From NCBI RefSeq assembly GCF_000826065.2, contig NZ_LN623542.1, positions 404,715-468,714 on the forward strand: DNA of 64,000 nucleotides, in the 5' to 3' direction. Of the stretch, positions 40,580 through 49,206 are shown one piece after another. Position 1 is the stretch's first letter. Each line of letters begins with the position of its first letter. Position numbers and translations under genes: made by a program. The notes beneath the pieces are model-generated. The model ran no database searches. It saw only the letters and a list, made by a program, of their open reading frames with translations, and was not told where the DNA came from. This stretch comes from Tessaracoccus massiliensis (lineage in GTDB: Bacteria > Actinomycetota > Actinomycetes > Propionibacteriales > Propionibacteriaceae).

Positions 40580-40812
40580 AAGGACGGATCCAGCAGCGAA
40601 TCGATCTCAGCACGCAAGGCGTTCGCGTCGATCTGCGGAACATTGCGCCATCGGGCGGTCAACTCTTCGGCGTTGAGCCGCCGGCGCGGCAGCGGCACCA
40701 CTTCCGCTACGGGCTCGCCATCCCTGGTGATCGTGAGCGTCTCGCCGCCCGCCACCCGCGCCAGAACATCCGCGCTGCGGTTTCGCAGATCTCGCACCGT
40801 TACTCTTCCCAT
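40576..40812 (-). CDS. vapB: VapB-type antitoxin (Phd/YefM fold)
   Basis: This 78-residue antitoxin begins MGRVTVRDLRNRSADVLARV, the Phd/YefM DNA-binding start, followed by GETLTITRDGEPVAEVVPLP and an acidic toxin-binding tail (LRAEIDSLLDPSL). ATG 40812 is used because the family begins there; the frame is open upstream. It should repress its own promoter. Confidence 0.92.
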   Translation of the reverse strand: MGRVTVRDLRNRSADVLARVAGGETLTITRDGEPVAEVVPLPRRRLNAEELTARWRNVPQIDANALRAEIDSLLDPSL

Positions 40813-40878
40813 CTCCTCAGTGTATCGCCGGTGATACGCCCTGCCTCGGCAGTGCGCCTGTTCTGGCCCTGGGAAACT

Positions 40879-40907
40879 GTGCTCCCCGCTCACGCGGGGA
40901 CGATCCG
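40879..40907 (+). repeat. Single sequence resembling a type I-E CRISPR repeat
   Basis: The 29 bases from 40879 run GTGCTCCCCG, CTCACG, CGGGGACGATCCG: the length, GTG start, CCCCG/CGGGG hairpin and GATCCG end match actinobacterial type I-E repeats. No second repeat is found 61 bases away on either side, and no cas gene is in the window, so it is not an array. Confidence 0.6.
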
Positions 40908-40976
40908 CCTTGAGGATGCGGTGATCGACCCCGTTGCCGTGGATCGCGACGACGGCGAGCCCTTCGCCCTCCCTGA

Positions 40977-41540
40977 TCACGTGCGCGCGGGGCTGTGCGG
41001 TTGCGTCTGTGGTGCTGGGGCCGACCCTACCTGCGGCGGGTAGGTGATGGTGGTGCCGTCGACGGCGGCGAAGTCACGCAGCGTCGCGGGGCCCAGCCGG
41101 CCGTCGGGCATGATGTGGCTCACGTCGAAGCCGCGCACCAGCATCGCCTCGGCGACCATCGAGCGGTGGCACCGCCACCAGACGGCCTCCGCGCACATGA
41201 TGGCGACGGTGTGCTCGGCCGCGGCGTCGATCAGCCGGTCGAGGCCTCGCAGGAACTCCTCGGTGAGCATGTGGTCCGCGTAGCCCTGGAACGACTTGTT
41301 CCGCCAGCCGCCGTTGGGCGAATCGGCAGTGACCTTCCGGAGCCCGCCCAACTCGCGCACGTACTCGTGGCCGATGCCGTACTGCTCGAGCGAAGCCGGC
41401 AGCGCGTCGAGGTTGAACTGCGGATTGGTCCGCGACCTGGGAACGGTGCGGATGTCCAGCAGCAGGTCGACGCCGTGCTCCTGCAACAGGCCGACGAACT
41501 CCTCCAACGGATGGGTGGAGTGCCCGATCGTGTAGAGCAT
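40977..41540 (-). CDS. DUF488 family protein
   Basis: This 187-residue protein starts MLYTIGHSTHPLEEFVGLLQ and has LLLDIRTVPRSRTNPQFN, a CAEAVWWRCHRSMVAE block with two conserved cysteines, and SHIMPDGRLGPA, all standard for DUF488. Function of the family is unknown; its Cys/His/Arg set suggests a catalytic or metal site. Intact. Confidence 0.93.
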   Translation of the reverse strand: MLYTIGHSTHPLEEFVGLLQEHGVDLLLDIRTVPRSRTNPQFNLDALPASLEQYGIGHEYVRELGGLRKVTADSPNGGWRNKSFQGYADHMLTEEFLRGLDRLIDAAAEHTVAIMCAEAVWWRCHRSMVAEAMLVRGFDVSHIMPDGRLGPATLRDFAAVDGTTITYPPQVGSAPAPQTQPHSPART

Positions 41541-41765
41541 GCCGCCAGCCTACGCCCCAGGCGCGGAGGGCTGAACGTTGGCGCGGACGCCTCAGCCGGC
41601 GAGGGCAGCTGTTCCGCTTCAACCATTGCTATCGCCGTAGATGTGTGGCAGTGTTCAGCCCATGATGACCATCAGGAAATGACGCGCTCAGCGCCGCCCG
41701 CCTCGAGCGTCCGCTCGGTGGGCCTTTTCAACCATCCCTGATCACATCTCCCGAAAGCACTGAGC

Positions 41766-42821
41766 ATGCTCACCATCTCTGAAATCACCCTGCCGGAAAC
41801 CGTCGACGACGCCTGGCGCGAGTACCAGCGCATCACCCATGACCACAACGACGAACTCGTCGGCGGCCCCCAGTGGGACGTCTCCTTCGAGGCTGCGTTG
41901 GCCGCCGCCCGCGCCGACACCGAGCACGAGGTCCACCGCTACCTCGCCCACCTCGACGGCGTGGCCGTCGCCCACGCCAACACCCGCGTCAACCTCCTCG
42001 ACAGCCCCGACACGATCAACGTCTTCATCTGCACCATGCGGGAGTTCCGTGGGCGCGGCATCGGCAGAGCGCTCGCCGAACACCTCCGCATGGTGGCCTC
42101 CGGCTACGCCGTCCACCAGGCGTGGGCCATGTGCCCCGTTCCAGTACCGGGCGACGACGCCCTCACCCCACCGACAGGTGCGGGCGCCGCGCCCGCCCAC
42201 CATCCGGCGGTCAAACTCGCGCTCGACTACGGGTTCGCCTTCGAACAGGTCGAGCGGGTGAGTCGCTACGACTTCGCCACCCCATCGATCGACCCCGCCG
42301 CGGCCCTCGCAGAGGCGATGAGTCACGCCGGCGTCGACTACGAGATCGTCGCCTGGGAGGGCCCCGCAGACGACGAGATGCTCGCCGACCTCTGCCGCCT
42401 TCGCGAGCTCATGTACACCGACACCCCTGCGGGCGGCATGACGGTGCCCGAGGCGAAGTGGGACGTCGACAGGATGCGAGCCTCCGACGAGGAACGCCTG
42501 CTGTCCAACCGGATGTTCCGCACCGTCGTGCGCCACATCCCCTCTGGCACGGTGGTCGGGCTCAACGAGCTGATGCTGGACCGCTCCAACCCAGAGGCGT
42601 TCGTCGACCAGTGGGACACCGTCGTACTCCCCGAACACCGCGGCAGGCGACTGGGAATGGCCGTCAAGGCCGCCAACCTCATCGCGCTGAAAGAGGCGGT
42701 GCCGACGGCGTCCTCCATCATCACCTGGAACGCCGAGGAGAACCGCCACATGCTGGCGGTCAACGAGGCGCTGGGGTTCTACCCGATCCTCGCCGAAGCG
42801 GCGTTCGAACGTCGCGGCTGA
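41766..42821 (+). CDS. Tandem GNAT acetyltransferase
   Basis: This 351-residue protein has two GNAT domains. The first carries MREFRGRGIGRALAEHL near residue 95, and the second LPEHRGRRLGMAVKAANL near residue 290, followed by SIITWNAEENRHMLAVNEALGF. The layout is like that of mycothiol synthase and related double-GNAT enzymes of actinobacteria, but the sequence is not MshD itself. Substrate unknown. Confidence 0.88.
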   Translation: MLTISEITLPETVDDAWREYQRITHDHNDELVGGPQWDVSFEAALAAARADTEHEVHRYLAHLDGVAVAHANTRVNLLDSPDTINVFICTMREFRGRGIGRALAEHLRMVASGYAVHQAWAMCPVPVPGDDALTPPTGAGAAPAHHPAVKLALDYGFAFEQVERVSRYDFATPSIDPAAALAEAMSHAGVDYEIVAWEGPADDEMLADLCRLRELMYTDTPAGGMTVPEAKWDVDRMRASDEERLLSNRMFRTVVRHIPSGTVVGLNELMLDRSNPEAFVDQWDTVVLPEHRGRRLGMAVKAANLIALKEAVPTASSIITWNAEENRHMLAVNEALGFYPILAEAAFERRG

Positions 42822-42848
42822 CCACACCCCGATAATCAGCGCTTCCCT

Positions 42849-42919
42849 AGATTTGGCGGGAGAAAACTGCCATAAGCCTCTATACAGAGGGCATGCGGCT
42901 GCTTCCTCCCGCCAAATCT
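42849..42919. repeat. Long hairpin, 14-bp perfect outer arms
   Basis: AGATTTGGCGGGAG (42849-42862) pairs with CTCCCGCCAAATCT (42906-42919); an inner CCTC/GAGG stem closes it. The motif CTAGATTTGGCGGGAGAA recurs in similar form at the hairpin near 60385 and in part near 50968. No U-tract; it lies between convergent genes. Confidence 0.85.
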
Positions 42920-42966
42920 CAGGCGGTCTGGCCTTCGTCCTTGCCCTTGCCGATCTCCTCAACCAG

Positions 42967-43503
42967 TCACCCCTCCCCCAACTCCCCCAACGCGTCCTCG
43001 AAGGCCCGCAAGAGAGGCTCGGAGAAGAGGACGAACCGCACCACTTCCACGCCGGAGGCCTCGGTAGAACGGACGGTGGCCGCTGCGATCCGCGCTACCT
43101 CACTGGCATCCCAACCGTAGATGCCGGCGCTCACGGCCGGGAAGGCGACGGTGCGCGCCCCCACCTCCGAGGCCAGCAGCAGCGAGTTACGGAAGCAGGC
43201 CTCCAGCAACGCCGGATCCGTCTGGCCCGCGTGCCGGTCGGGGCCGACGGTATGGATCACCCAGCGGGCGGGCAGGTCGTGCGCGCCGGTCGCGACGGCC
43301 TCGCCCGTCGGGAGCCCGTCCGGGAGATCGGTCTCGCGGAGCCGACGACACTCGGCCAGCAGCCCCGGCCCCGCCGCCCGGTGGATGGCGCCGTCGACCC
43401 CACCCCCGCCCAGCAGGCTGGAGTTGGCGGCGTTGACGATGGCGTCGACGTCCTGGGTGGTGATGTCGCCGAGGACGGCCTCTACGCGGATCGGGTTGCT
43501 CAT
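42967..43503 (-). CDS. Macrodomain protein (O-acetyl-ADP-ribose deacetylase type)
   Basis: This 178-residue macrodomain has GDITTQDVDAIVNAANSSLLGGGGVDGAIH with the ADP-ribose-binding Asp, Asn and Gly loop, then VIHTVGPDRH and FPAVSAGIYGWD. It belongs to the YmdB/MacroD-like group that removes ADP-ribose or deacetylates O-acetyl-ADP-ribose. ATG 43503 (MSNPIRVEAV) is chosen. Intact. Confidence 0.94.
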   Translation of the reverse strand: MSNPIRVEAVLGDITTQDVDAIVNAANSSLLGGGGVDGAIHRAAGPGLLAECRRLRETDLPDGLPTGEAVATGAHDLPARWVIHTVGPDRHAGQTDPALLEACFRNSLLLASEVGARTVAFPAVSAGIYGWDASEVARIAAATVRSTEASGVEVVRFVLFSEPLLRAFEDALGELGEG

Positions 43504-43567
43504 GGGCCCCACGCTACGTCGCGAACGGAACCCGTGTCGCTGTTCCGCCGCACCGTAGGCTGTCCCC

Positions 43568-44035
43568 ATGGACGTCAACCAGTTCTGGGAGCATGCCCGG
43601 CAGAGCCCCAGCCTCAACCCCATCCAGGAGTGGATCGGCCCGCGGGTCACCGGCACCGTTCCGCCTCCCGCGTGGGCGTTCGGCGACACCGCTGAGGTCG
43701 CCGACCAACTGGCCGACGAGGTGGTCGCCGGCACCAAGACGACCTCCACCAGCCTCCTGTGGCAGTACGAGGCCGAAGGCGCGCCGCTGCCCGAGAAGGG
43801 GGATCTCGGCATCGTGCTGGACGGCCGCGACAAACCGCGGGCGCTCATCATGACCACCGACGTGCGGGTCGTGCCGTTCAACGAGGTCGACGACGGGCAC
43901 GCCCTGGGCGAGGCGCCCAGCCTCGACGAATGGCGGCGTATCCACGAGGAGTTCGCGCGCCGCGTCGACGACGGATCCCATCCGTTCGCACCGGACATGC
44001 CGGTGGTGTTGGAGCGCTTCGAGTTGTTGTACTAG
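43568..44035 (+). CDS. ASCH-domain protein
   Basis: This 155-residue protein has the ASCH pattern: WAFGDTAEVADQLADEVVAGTKTTSTSLLWQYE, then GDLGIVLDGRDKPRALIMTTDVRVVPFNEVD, and an end EWRRIHEEF. ASCH proteins have a PUA-like RNA-binding fold; some deaminate or bind modified nucleosides. Divergent from the macrodomain gene, 64 bases away. Confidence 0.9.
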   Translation: MDVNQFWEHARQSPSLNPIQEWIGPRVTGTVPPPAWAFGDTAEVADQLADEVVAGTKTTSTSLLWQYEAEGAPLPEKGDLGIVLDGRDKPRALIMTTDVRVVPFNEVDDGHALGEAPSLDEWRRIHEEFARRVDDGSHPFAPDMPVVLERFELLY

Positions 44036-44091
44036 CTGCTTGCGCCCTTCGTCGTGACGCGGTGCTCGTTCTCGCACCCGCCACGGCTGGG

Positions 44092-44463
44092 TCAGGCGCG
44101 CAGGGCGTCGCGGACGAGTTCGATCGCGTCGACCGTCTCCACCCGCAGAGCTCGCACTGTCCGGGCGTAGGCTTCGGCCGCCCGCCTGGCATGCTCGAGG
44201 GCCTCGGCCGTGACGGGCTCGGCGCCACCGTCGGCGACGAAGGTGCCCGCACGGCCCCGCCCCACCACCAGCCACTCGGCCTCCAGTTCCCGGTAGGCGC
44301 GGGCGACGGTGTTGGGTGCGATGCCCAGGTCGTCGGCCAGTTTGCGCACGGTGGGCAGCCTGTCGCCTGGCTCCAGCTGTCCCTGCCGGATCTGCTCAGC
44401 GACCTGCCTGCGGAGCTGTTCGAACGGCGGCTCGCCGGAGACCGCATCGATGGCGAACGTCAC
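44092..44463 (-). CDS. GntR-family regulator (YtrA type)
   Basis: This 123-residue protein has an N-terminal GntR winged helix (PPFEQLRRQVAEQIRQGQLEPGDRLPTVRKLADDLGIAPNTVARAYRELE, split over residues 10-60) and a short helical tail, as in the YtrA subfamily. GTG 44463 overlaps the stop of the DJ-1 gene (GTGA), so the two are co-expressed. Confidence 0.9.
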   Translation of the reverse strand: MTFAIDAVSGEPPFEQLRRQVAEQIRQGQLEPGDRLPTVRKLADDLGIAPNTVARAYRELEAEWLVVGRGRAGTFVADGGAEPVTAEALEHARRAAEAYARTVRALRVETVDAIELVRDALRA

Positions 44464-45170
44464 TTCCGGCGGCCCAGCAGCTTCGCGACGGCCTTGCCGA
44501 CGCCCTCGGCGCTCATCGGGTTCTGGCCTGTGACGAGGTTGCCGTCGCGCACCACCTTCTCCGCCATGGGGCGAAGCGCCTTGGTGTACCTCGCGCCCTC
44601 CTCCTTCAGCGCCTCGTCGAGCCGGAACGGCACGGCCTTGTCGCGGCCGGCCAGCTTCTCCTCGGGCCACGAGAAGCCCGTGAGTTTCCGGCCCTCCACC
44701 AACGCGGAGCCGTCCGAGAGCGTCACGCCCAGGAAGCCCGCCGGGCCGTGGCAGACGGCCGAGACCAGGCCGTCGGCCTCGAAGGTCTGGGCGAGGATGT
44801 CGGCTAGGACGGGGTTGTGTGGGAAGTCGAACATGGTGCCGTGGCCGCCGGTCAGGTAGACGGCATCCCACTCGTCGGGCGCGATCCCATCGAGCGGCAC
44901 CGTGTCGTCGAGGAACGACATGAACGACGGATCCTCGTAGCGCTTCTTCGTGCCACCCATGGCGAGCATCAGGGTGCTGAGGCTCTCCGGGTCGAGCGGC
45001 ACCTGGCCCCCGTCGACGCTGGCGATGGTGAGCTGGTGGCCCTCCTTCTCCAGCACGTCCCAGAAGTGGGTGAGTTCCCCGAGCCACAGGCCCGTGCGGT
45101 AGCCGGCCCGTTCGTAGGACGGGGTGCTCGTCGTGACGATCAGCACGCGTGCAGGTGTGGTTCTGGCCAT
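44460..45170 (-). CDS. DJ-1/PfpI-family protein (glyoxalase III/chaperone type)
   Basis: This 236-residue protein has the Hsp31/PfpI fold with the nucleophile elbow Cys in SAVCHGPAGFL, preceded by YLTGGHGTMFDFP and the Glu-containing GLWLGELTHFWD. Such proteins detoxify methylglyoxal or act as holding chaperones. The co-expressed GntR regulator downstream may control it. Confidence 0.92.
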   Translation of the reverse strand: MARTTPARVLIVTTSTPSYERAGYRTGLWLGELTHFWDVLEKEGHQLTIASVDGGQVPLDPESLSTLMLAMGGTKKRYEDPSFMSFLDDTVPLDGIAPDEWDAVYLTGGHGTMFDFPHNPVLADILAQTFEADGLVSAVCHGPAGFLGVTLSDGSALVEGRKLTGFSWPEEKLAGRDKAVPFRLDEALKEEGARYTKALRPMAEKVVRDGNLVTGQNPMSAEGVGKAVAKLLGRRK

Positions 45171-45260
45171 GGCGCCTCCATATTTCGTGTTGCCCCCACT
45201 GTGCCACCTCCGGCGCTGGTCACGGCGCTTCGGCGCCTGACCGGCAGGCGCCGTCGCGGC

Positions 45261-46319
45261 TCACAACCCGACGGCGGTGACCCCGGCCTCGGCCTCCTCC
45301 GGCGTGAAACCGTCGTACTCCAGCTGACCGAGCAGTTCCTCGCGGGTAAACTCCCTGAACTCCATGTAGTTCTCCGCCCGGCGTGCGGCCTGCTGGCTCC
45401 AGTCCACCTCAATGTTGTCTGCGCCGTAGGCGGCCTCCTCCGGCGTGAAGCCGGTGCTCTCGAGGAGGCGGGCCAGCGCCGACTTCGAATCGGCCGTGAT
45501 CTCGATGAAGCTCTCGGCCTTCTTGACGGCCTGCGCGTTCCAGTCGATATCCATGCTGTCCACCGCGGCGGTGGCCTCTTCGGTGGTGAAGCCATCGTAC
45601 TCGAGTTGGTCGATCAGCCCTGACTTCGAGAAAGACGTGAACTCCAGGTAGGACTCGGCCTTCTCCACCGCCTCGGCCACGCCTCCCGCAGCCTCACTCG
45701 CAGGGGGCTCCTCCGACGGCTGCGCGACCGGCTCCGTGGTCTCGACGGGGGGCTCAGTCTCCGTGGGGACGACACCCGGTTCGGTGGTCACCGGGGGATC
45801 GACGTCCTCGCTGGGCGGCGGGGCGGGCTCCGTCGATTCGACGGTGATGCTGGGCGACGGCGACACCGGCGGCTCGGCGACCTGGCCGCTGTCATCCCGC
45901 AACAGGAACCACCACACGCCGAACCCGATGAGCGCCACCAGGGCGATGATCAGCGGAATGAACACGGCCTTCTTCGCATACCAGGGGGTGGGGTTCTCGT
46001 GGGGGCCTGCGCCGTAGCCCTGCTGACCCTGGTAGCCGTAGCCACTCTGCTGGCCGTAACCCTGCTGGCTCTGCTGACCGTAGCCCTGCTGGCCATAACT
46101 CTGCTGGCCCTGCCCGTATCCCTGGCCCTGCTGGCCAGGCGCCTGGTAGTGGGGATACCCCTGCTGTCCCTGGCTCTGCCCCGAAGGCTGGCTGTTGGCG
46201 GAGCGCTGCGAGCCGGGCTGGCCGCCTCCCTGCCTGATCTGGTCGGTCCACTGCCGGCCGTCCCAGTAGCGCTGGCTTCCGTCGGGCTGGGGGTACCAGC
46301 CAGCAGGATGTTCGGTCAT
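45261..46319 (-). CDS. DUF2510/Ltp-repeat surface protein
   Basis: Order in this 352-residue protein: DUF2510 (GWYPQPDGSQRYWDGRQWTDQ, residues 7-27), a Gln/Gly/Tyr low-complexity zone with GQQGYGQ repeats (35-105), one membrane helix (VFIPLIIALVALIGFGVWWFLL), a Pro/Glu/Thr-rich spacer, then three Ltp repeats of about 47 residues each (KAESYLEF, KKAESFIEI, RAENYMEF starts). Ltp repeats occur in surface lipoproteins, including phage superinfection-exclusion proteins. The protein is probably a single-pass membrane protein with the repeats outside. Confidence 0.9.
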   Translation of the reverse strand: MTEHPAGWYPQPDGSQRYWDGRQWTDQIRQGGGQPGSQRSANSQPSGQSQGQQGYPHYQAPGQQGQGYGQGQQSYGQQGYGQQSQQGYGQQSGYGYQGQQGYGAGPHENPTPWYAKKAVFIPLIIALVALIGFGVWWFLLRDDSGQVAEPPVSPSPSITVESTEPAPPPSEDVDPPVTTEPGVVPTETEPPVETTEPVAQPSEEPPASEAAGGVAEAVEKAESYLEFTSFSKSGLIDQLEYDGFTTEEATAAVDSMDIDWNAQAVKKAESFIEITADSKSALARLLESTGFTPEEAAYGADNIEVDWSQQAARRAENYMEFREFTREELLGQLEYDGFTPEEAEAGVTAVGL

Positions 46320-46675
46320 CGCTCTCCCCGTTCTCGTGATCCCGGCCCCGCTCCGCGTGCAGTCCAGACTCATCGCAGAGTAACAGCTAGCCCCGGCCAG
46401 TTCGGGCTTCTCTCGGCGCTCAGGCATCAATTGGCACCGGGGGTCTCCGGCCCGCGCCGGACGGCTGCCTATCTCCCGGGGAACCCGGCGATGAGGAGGG
46501 CTGATGCGCATAGCGTTCGTGCGGCCCGGCATGACCAGCCGCCCCACGGATCAAGGTGTGGTCCATCGGATACGGGTCGCGGCTGTACGACGTCACCTTC
46601 GACGAGCGGTGCCTCCAGTTGGACGGCCGCCCGGTCGCCTTGGATGTCGCCTATCTGTGAGGGCGCCGGTCTGTC
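46320..46675. other. Intergenic stretch with radical-SAM gene debris
   Basis: At 46504 the plus strand reads MRIAFVRPGMTSRPTD, the typical start of B12-binding radical SAM proteins, but breaks off at once. From about 46552 another short frame (KVWSIGYGSRLYDVTFDE ... LDVAYL, stop 46658-46660) looks like the tail of an unrelated gene. No intact gene is present. Confidence 0.45.
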
Positions 46676-47188
46676 TCATGCTGCTCCTCCTGCTGTTCGG
46701 CTGTAGACGACCACGGGGTGGCCGCACTTGTCGCGGGTGGCTCGTTCGAGGCTCATGCCGATGCGCTCGGCCACGCCGCGGGAGGCGGCGTTGTCGGGGT
46801 GGATGATGGCCACGACTTGGTGCGCGCCCACCTTGTCGAACGCGTGCTCGACGCAGGCCCGCGCCGCCTCGGTGGCATAGCCGCGGCGCTGCTGGGCCGG
46901 GCACACGTGGTAGCCGACCTCGAGGCGCTGTTCGTCGCCGAGGGGCTGCCAGGTGAGGCCGCAGTCGCCGACGAATTCGCCGTCGTGGGTCTCGATGATC
47001 CACAGCGCATGCCCGTGTTCGGCGTAGCCGCGACGCGACCAGTCGATCCAGCGTTGCGCCTCCTCGCGCGTCTTGGGGCGGGGGTAGTAGCGCATCACCT
47101 CCGGGTCGCCCAGGAGCGCGGCCATCCGGTCCAGATCCCCGTCGGTCATCTCCCGGAAGCGGAGCCGCAGGGTGGGTTCTGGAAGCAC
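46676..47188 (-). CDS. RimJ-like GNAT acetyltransferase
   Basis: This 170-residue protein has the RimJ/RimL pattern: LRLRFREMTDGDLDRMAALLGDP, FVGDCGLTWQ, VCPAQQRRGYATEAARACVEHAF and HPDNAASRGVAERIGM. It acetylates an unknown amine, possibly a protein N-terminus or small molecule. Intact. Confidence 0.92.
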   Translation of the reverse strand: MLPEPTLRLRFREMTDGDLDRMAALLGDPEVMRYYPRPKTREEAQRWIDWSRRGYAEHGHALWIIETHDGEFVGDCGLTWQPLGDEQRLEVGYHVCPAQQRRGYATEAARACVEHAFDKVGAHQVVAIIHPDNAASRGVAERIGMSLERATRDKCGHPVVVYSRTAGGAA

Positions 47189-47503
47189 GCAGCCATCTTA
47201 GGAGACGAGTCCGGCGCCACTCCGCTCGCCACGGTGGCTGAGGAGGAGAGCCTCACCGTTGTCCTCCCCGTGGCGCAGGCCGAAGAGCTGGGCCTCGCCG
47301 TCGAGGCGGTGTTCACCTGCATCACTCTGGGGGTGCACTCCGCGCTGGATTCCGTGGGGCTGACTGCAACCGTCTCCACTGCACTGGCTGAGCGGGGGCT
47401 CTTGTGCAACGTGATCGCCGGCTACCACCATGACCACCTCCTGGTGCCCGCCCACCAGGCGGAGACGGCGCTCGGCCTCCTCGAGGGCCTCGCGCAACGC
47501 TGA
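47189..47503 (+). pseudogene. ACT-domain protein lacking its N-terminus
   Basis: The frame LATVAEEESLTVVLPVAQAEELGL ... CITLGVHSALDSVGLTATVSTAL ... NVIAGYHHDHLLVP matches the C-terminal ACT_7 domain of DUF2241-like amino-acid-sensing proteins (VHSSLxAVGxTAxVxxAL; YHHDHxxVP). The first 45 or so residues and the usual start codon are missing; a GTG at 47234 could start a shorter product. It abuts the start of the opposing GNAT gene. Confidence 0.7.
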
Positions 47504-47528
47504 GCCCCCAGCCGGTAACGTCTGCCCC

Positions 47529-47900
47529 ATGACGAGCCTCGACCTCCATCGTCTCCTTGCCATCGAGAACTGCGGCTGGCACGCCCTCACAGAAGGAACC
47601 GGAAGCGACTTCTACGATGCCCTCATGGCCGACGACTGCGTGATGGTCCTCGCCGGAGGCATGGTGCTCGAGCGGGACGAGGTGCTCATCTCCATGGCTG
47701 CGGCAGAGCCGTGGGCCCGCTACGACATCCGCAACCCAGAGGTGATCGAGCTGGGAACCGACACCGCCGCGTTGGTGTACCGTGTCAGCGCGATGCGCCC
47801 CGGCGAGGACACCTTCCGCGCCATCAACACCAGCACCTACCGGCTGGTGCGCGGGCACCCCAGGCTGGTGCTCTACCAACAGACGCACATCACGCAGTGA
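47529..47900 (+). CDS. NTF2-like/DUF4440 protein
   Basis: This 123-residue protein has the NTF2-fold sequence LLAIENCGWHALTEGTGSDFYDALMADDCVMVL, then MVLERDEVLISMAAAEPWARYDI and TFRAINTSTYRLV. It is intact and of normal length. The ligand is unknown. ATG 47529 is preferred over a start inside the previous gene remnant. Confidence 0.85.
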   Translation: MTSLDLHRLLAIENCGWHALTEGTGSDFYDALMADDCVMVLAGGMVLERDEVLISMAAAEPWARYDIRNPEVIELGTDTAALVYRVSAMRPGEDTFRAINTSTYRLVRGHPRLVLYQQTHITQ

Positions 47901-47925
47901 CGTGGCTATAGCCAGCGTCAACGAC

Positions 47926-48225
47926 CTCCGCAGTGCCCGCCGCATCCTCATCCACCACGGGCTCCGAAAAATCCACCGCCGCAGAGCAACTGGTGGCGAC
48001 GCTCGGCCTGCCGGTGCACCTCGTCGATGAGGAGATCGGCTGGGTGCCCGGCTGGGTGCAGCGCCCCGTCGAGGACATGCGCAGGATCGCCGCCGGAACC
48101 GTGGAGGAGCCGGAATGGGTGTTCGACTCGGCCCACGGTTTCCTTCCGCGACCTGATCGAGCCGCGCGCCGACGTGATCGTCGGGCTGGTCCGGCAACAC
48201 CGCCGTGGTGCGGGTGGGCGAAAAG
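47926..48225 (+). pseudogene. Adenylate-kinase-like P-loop protein, frameshifted
   Basis: Pieces in different frames make up a small P-loop kinase: RILIHHG in one frame, then TGSEKSTAAEQLVATLGLPVHLVD (Walker A GSGKST altered to GSEKST) and GWVPGWVQRPVEDMRRI ... EPEWVFDSAHG, then RDLIEPRADVIVGLV in a third. At least two frameshifts and the altered Walker A show it is dead. Confidence 0.75.
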
Positions 48226-48265
48226 CTGGGCTGGCGCCCCCGCCTCCTGAGCGGGGCGACCCGGC

Positions 48266-48874
48266 ATGATGGCGACCATGCGAACCGTCACCATCGAGAC
48301 CAGCCGCGGGCCGGCGACCGTGGACCTGCGCACGGCCGAGCCCAGCCGCGCGCTCCTCGTGCTCGGCCCGGGCGCGAGCGGCAAGCCGTTCGACGACCTG
48401 TTCGACGTGGCCGCCGCCGCGCAGGCCGCAGGGATCACCGTCGCCATCGTCACCCCTCCCTACGCCGTTGCCGGGCGCAAGGTGCCGCCGCGCGGACCCG
48501 CCACCGACGAGGCGTGGGTGGAGGTCATCGACGCGTTGCGTAAGGAGTTCGGGGACCAACCGCTGATCACCGGCGGGCGTTCCTTCGGCAGCAGGGTCGC
48601 CTGCCGCACCTCCGCGGAGACCGGCAGCGTCGGCGTGCTGTGCCTCGCTTTCCCGCTGCACCCGCCCGGCAAGCCGGAGCAGACGCGGCTCGAGGACCTT
48701 GAGGCCGCCACCGTGCCCACCCTCGTGGTCCAGGGCCGCTCGGATCCGTTCGGGCTCCCACCCGAGGCGACTCACCGGCAGGTGCTCGTCGTCGACGGCG
48801 ATCACGGCCTGAAGAAGGAACACGACCGCATCGCGGCGGCCGCCGTGGAGTGGATCGACGACCTGCTCGGCTGA
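48266..48874 (+). CDS. Alpha/beta-hydrolase of the KANL3/Tex30 type
   Basis: This protein of about 200 residues has LLVLGPGASGKPFDDLFDVAAAA (oxyanion start), the nucleophile elbow GGRSFGSRVACR, the strand TLVVQGRSDPFG with the likely catalytic Asp, and His in VDGDHGLKK. That gives a Ser-Asp-His set. Starts at 48266, 48269 and 48278 are all possible. Substrate unknown. Confidence 0.9.
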   Translation: MMATMRTVTIETSRGPATVDLRTAEPSRALLVLGPGASGKPFDDLFDVAAAAQAAGITVAIVTPPYAVAGRKVPPRGPATDEAWVEVIDALRKEFGDQPLITGGRSFGSRVACRTSAETGSVGVLCLAFPLHPPGKPEQTRLEDLEAATVPTLVVQGRSDPFGLPPEATHRQVLVVDGDHGLKKEHDRIAAAAVEWIDDLLG

Positions 48875-48930
48875 GCACCATCACCCGGAAGGGGCTTGCG
48901 AAGGCGGCTCGCATCCTGTGAAGGTGGACT

Positions 48931-49206
48931 ATGAGCACTGACGATTTCGCCCCTGAAAACTTCGTTGACCCCGCGGAGGGCAATGAGCTGGACGCGCAGG
49001 AGATCGAGGACACCATCCTGGACAACGACGAGGTTTTGCAGGAAGACCTCGGCACCCAGGACCTCATCGACGACGGCGCGGATCCCGCGGACATGACGCC
49101 AGATGACCTGCAGGTCGCCGTCGACCGCACGCTCCACGTCGACGAACCGGGCGAGGAGACCATCGCCCAGCGCATGGCGCAGGAAGAGCCAGACGTCCAG
49201 GCATGA
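48931..49206 (+). CDS. DUF5709-like acidic protein
   Basis: This 91-residue strongly acidic protein ends with GEETIAQRMAQEEPDVQA, which matches the DUF5709 ending (GETLxxRLAQEEPD). The rest is disordered-looking (LDAQEIEDTILDNDEVLQED). A GAAGGTGGA-like ribosome site precedes the ATG at 48931. Its stop overlaps the next start (ATGA), so it is co-translated with the TPP enzyme. Confidence 0.82.
   Translation: MSTDDFAPENFVDPAEGNELDAQEIEDTILDNDEVLQEDLGTQDLIDDGADPADMTPDDLQVAVDRTLHVDEPGEETIAQRMAQEEPDVQA

Noticed and set aside
40879-40980. CRISPR array
   Set aside because: Only one repeat-like unit is present and the expected next repeat about 61 bases away is absent. I keep it as a single repeat-like sequence.
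40977-41741. Rightward frames across the DUF488 gene
   Set aside because: They are antisense to a protein with all DUF488 motifs and show no domain.
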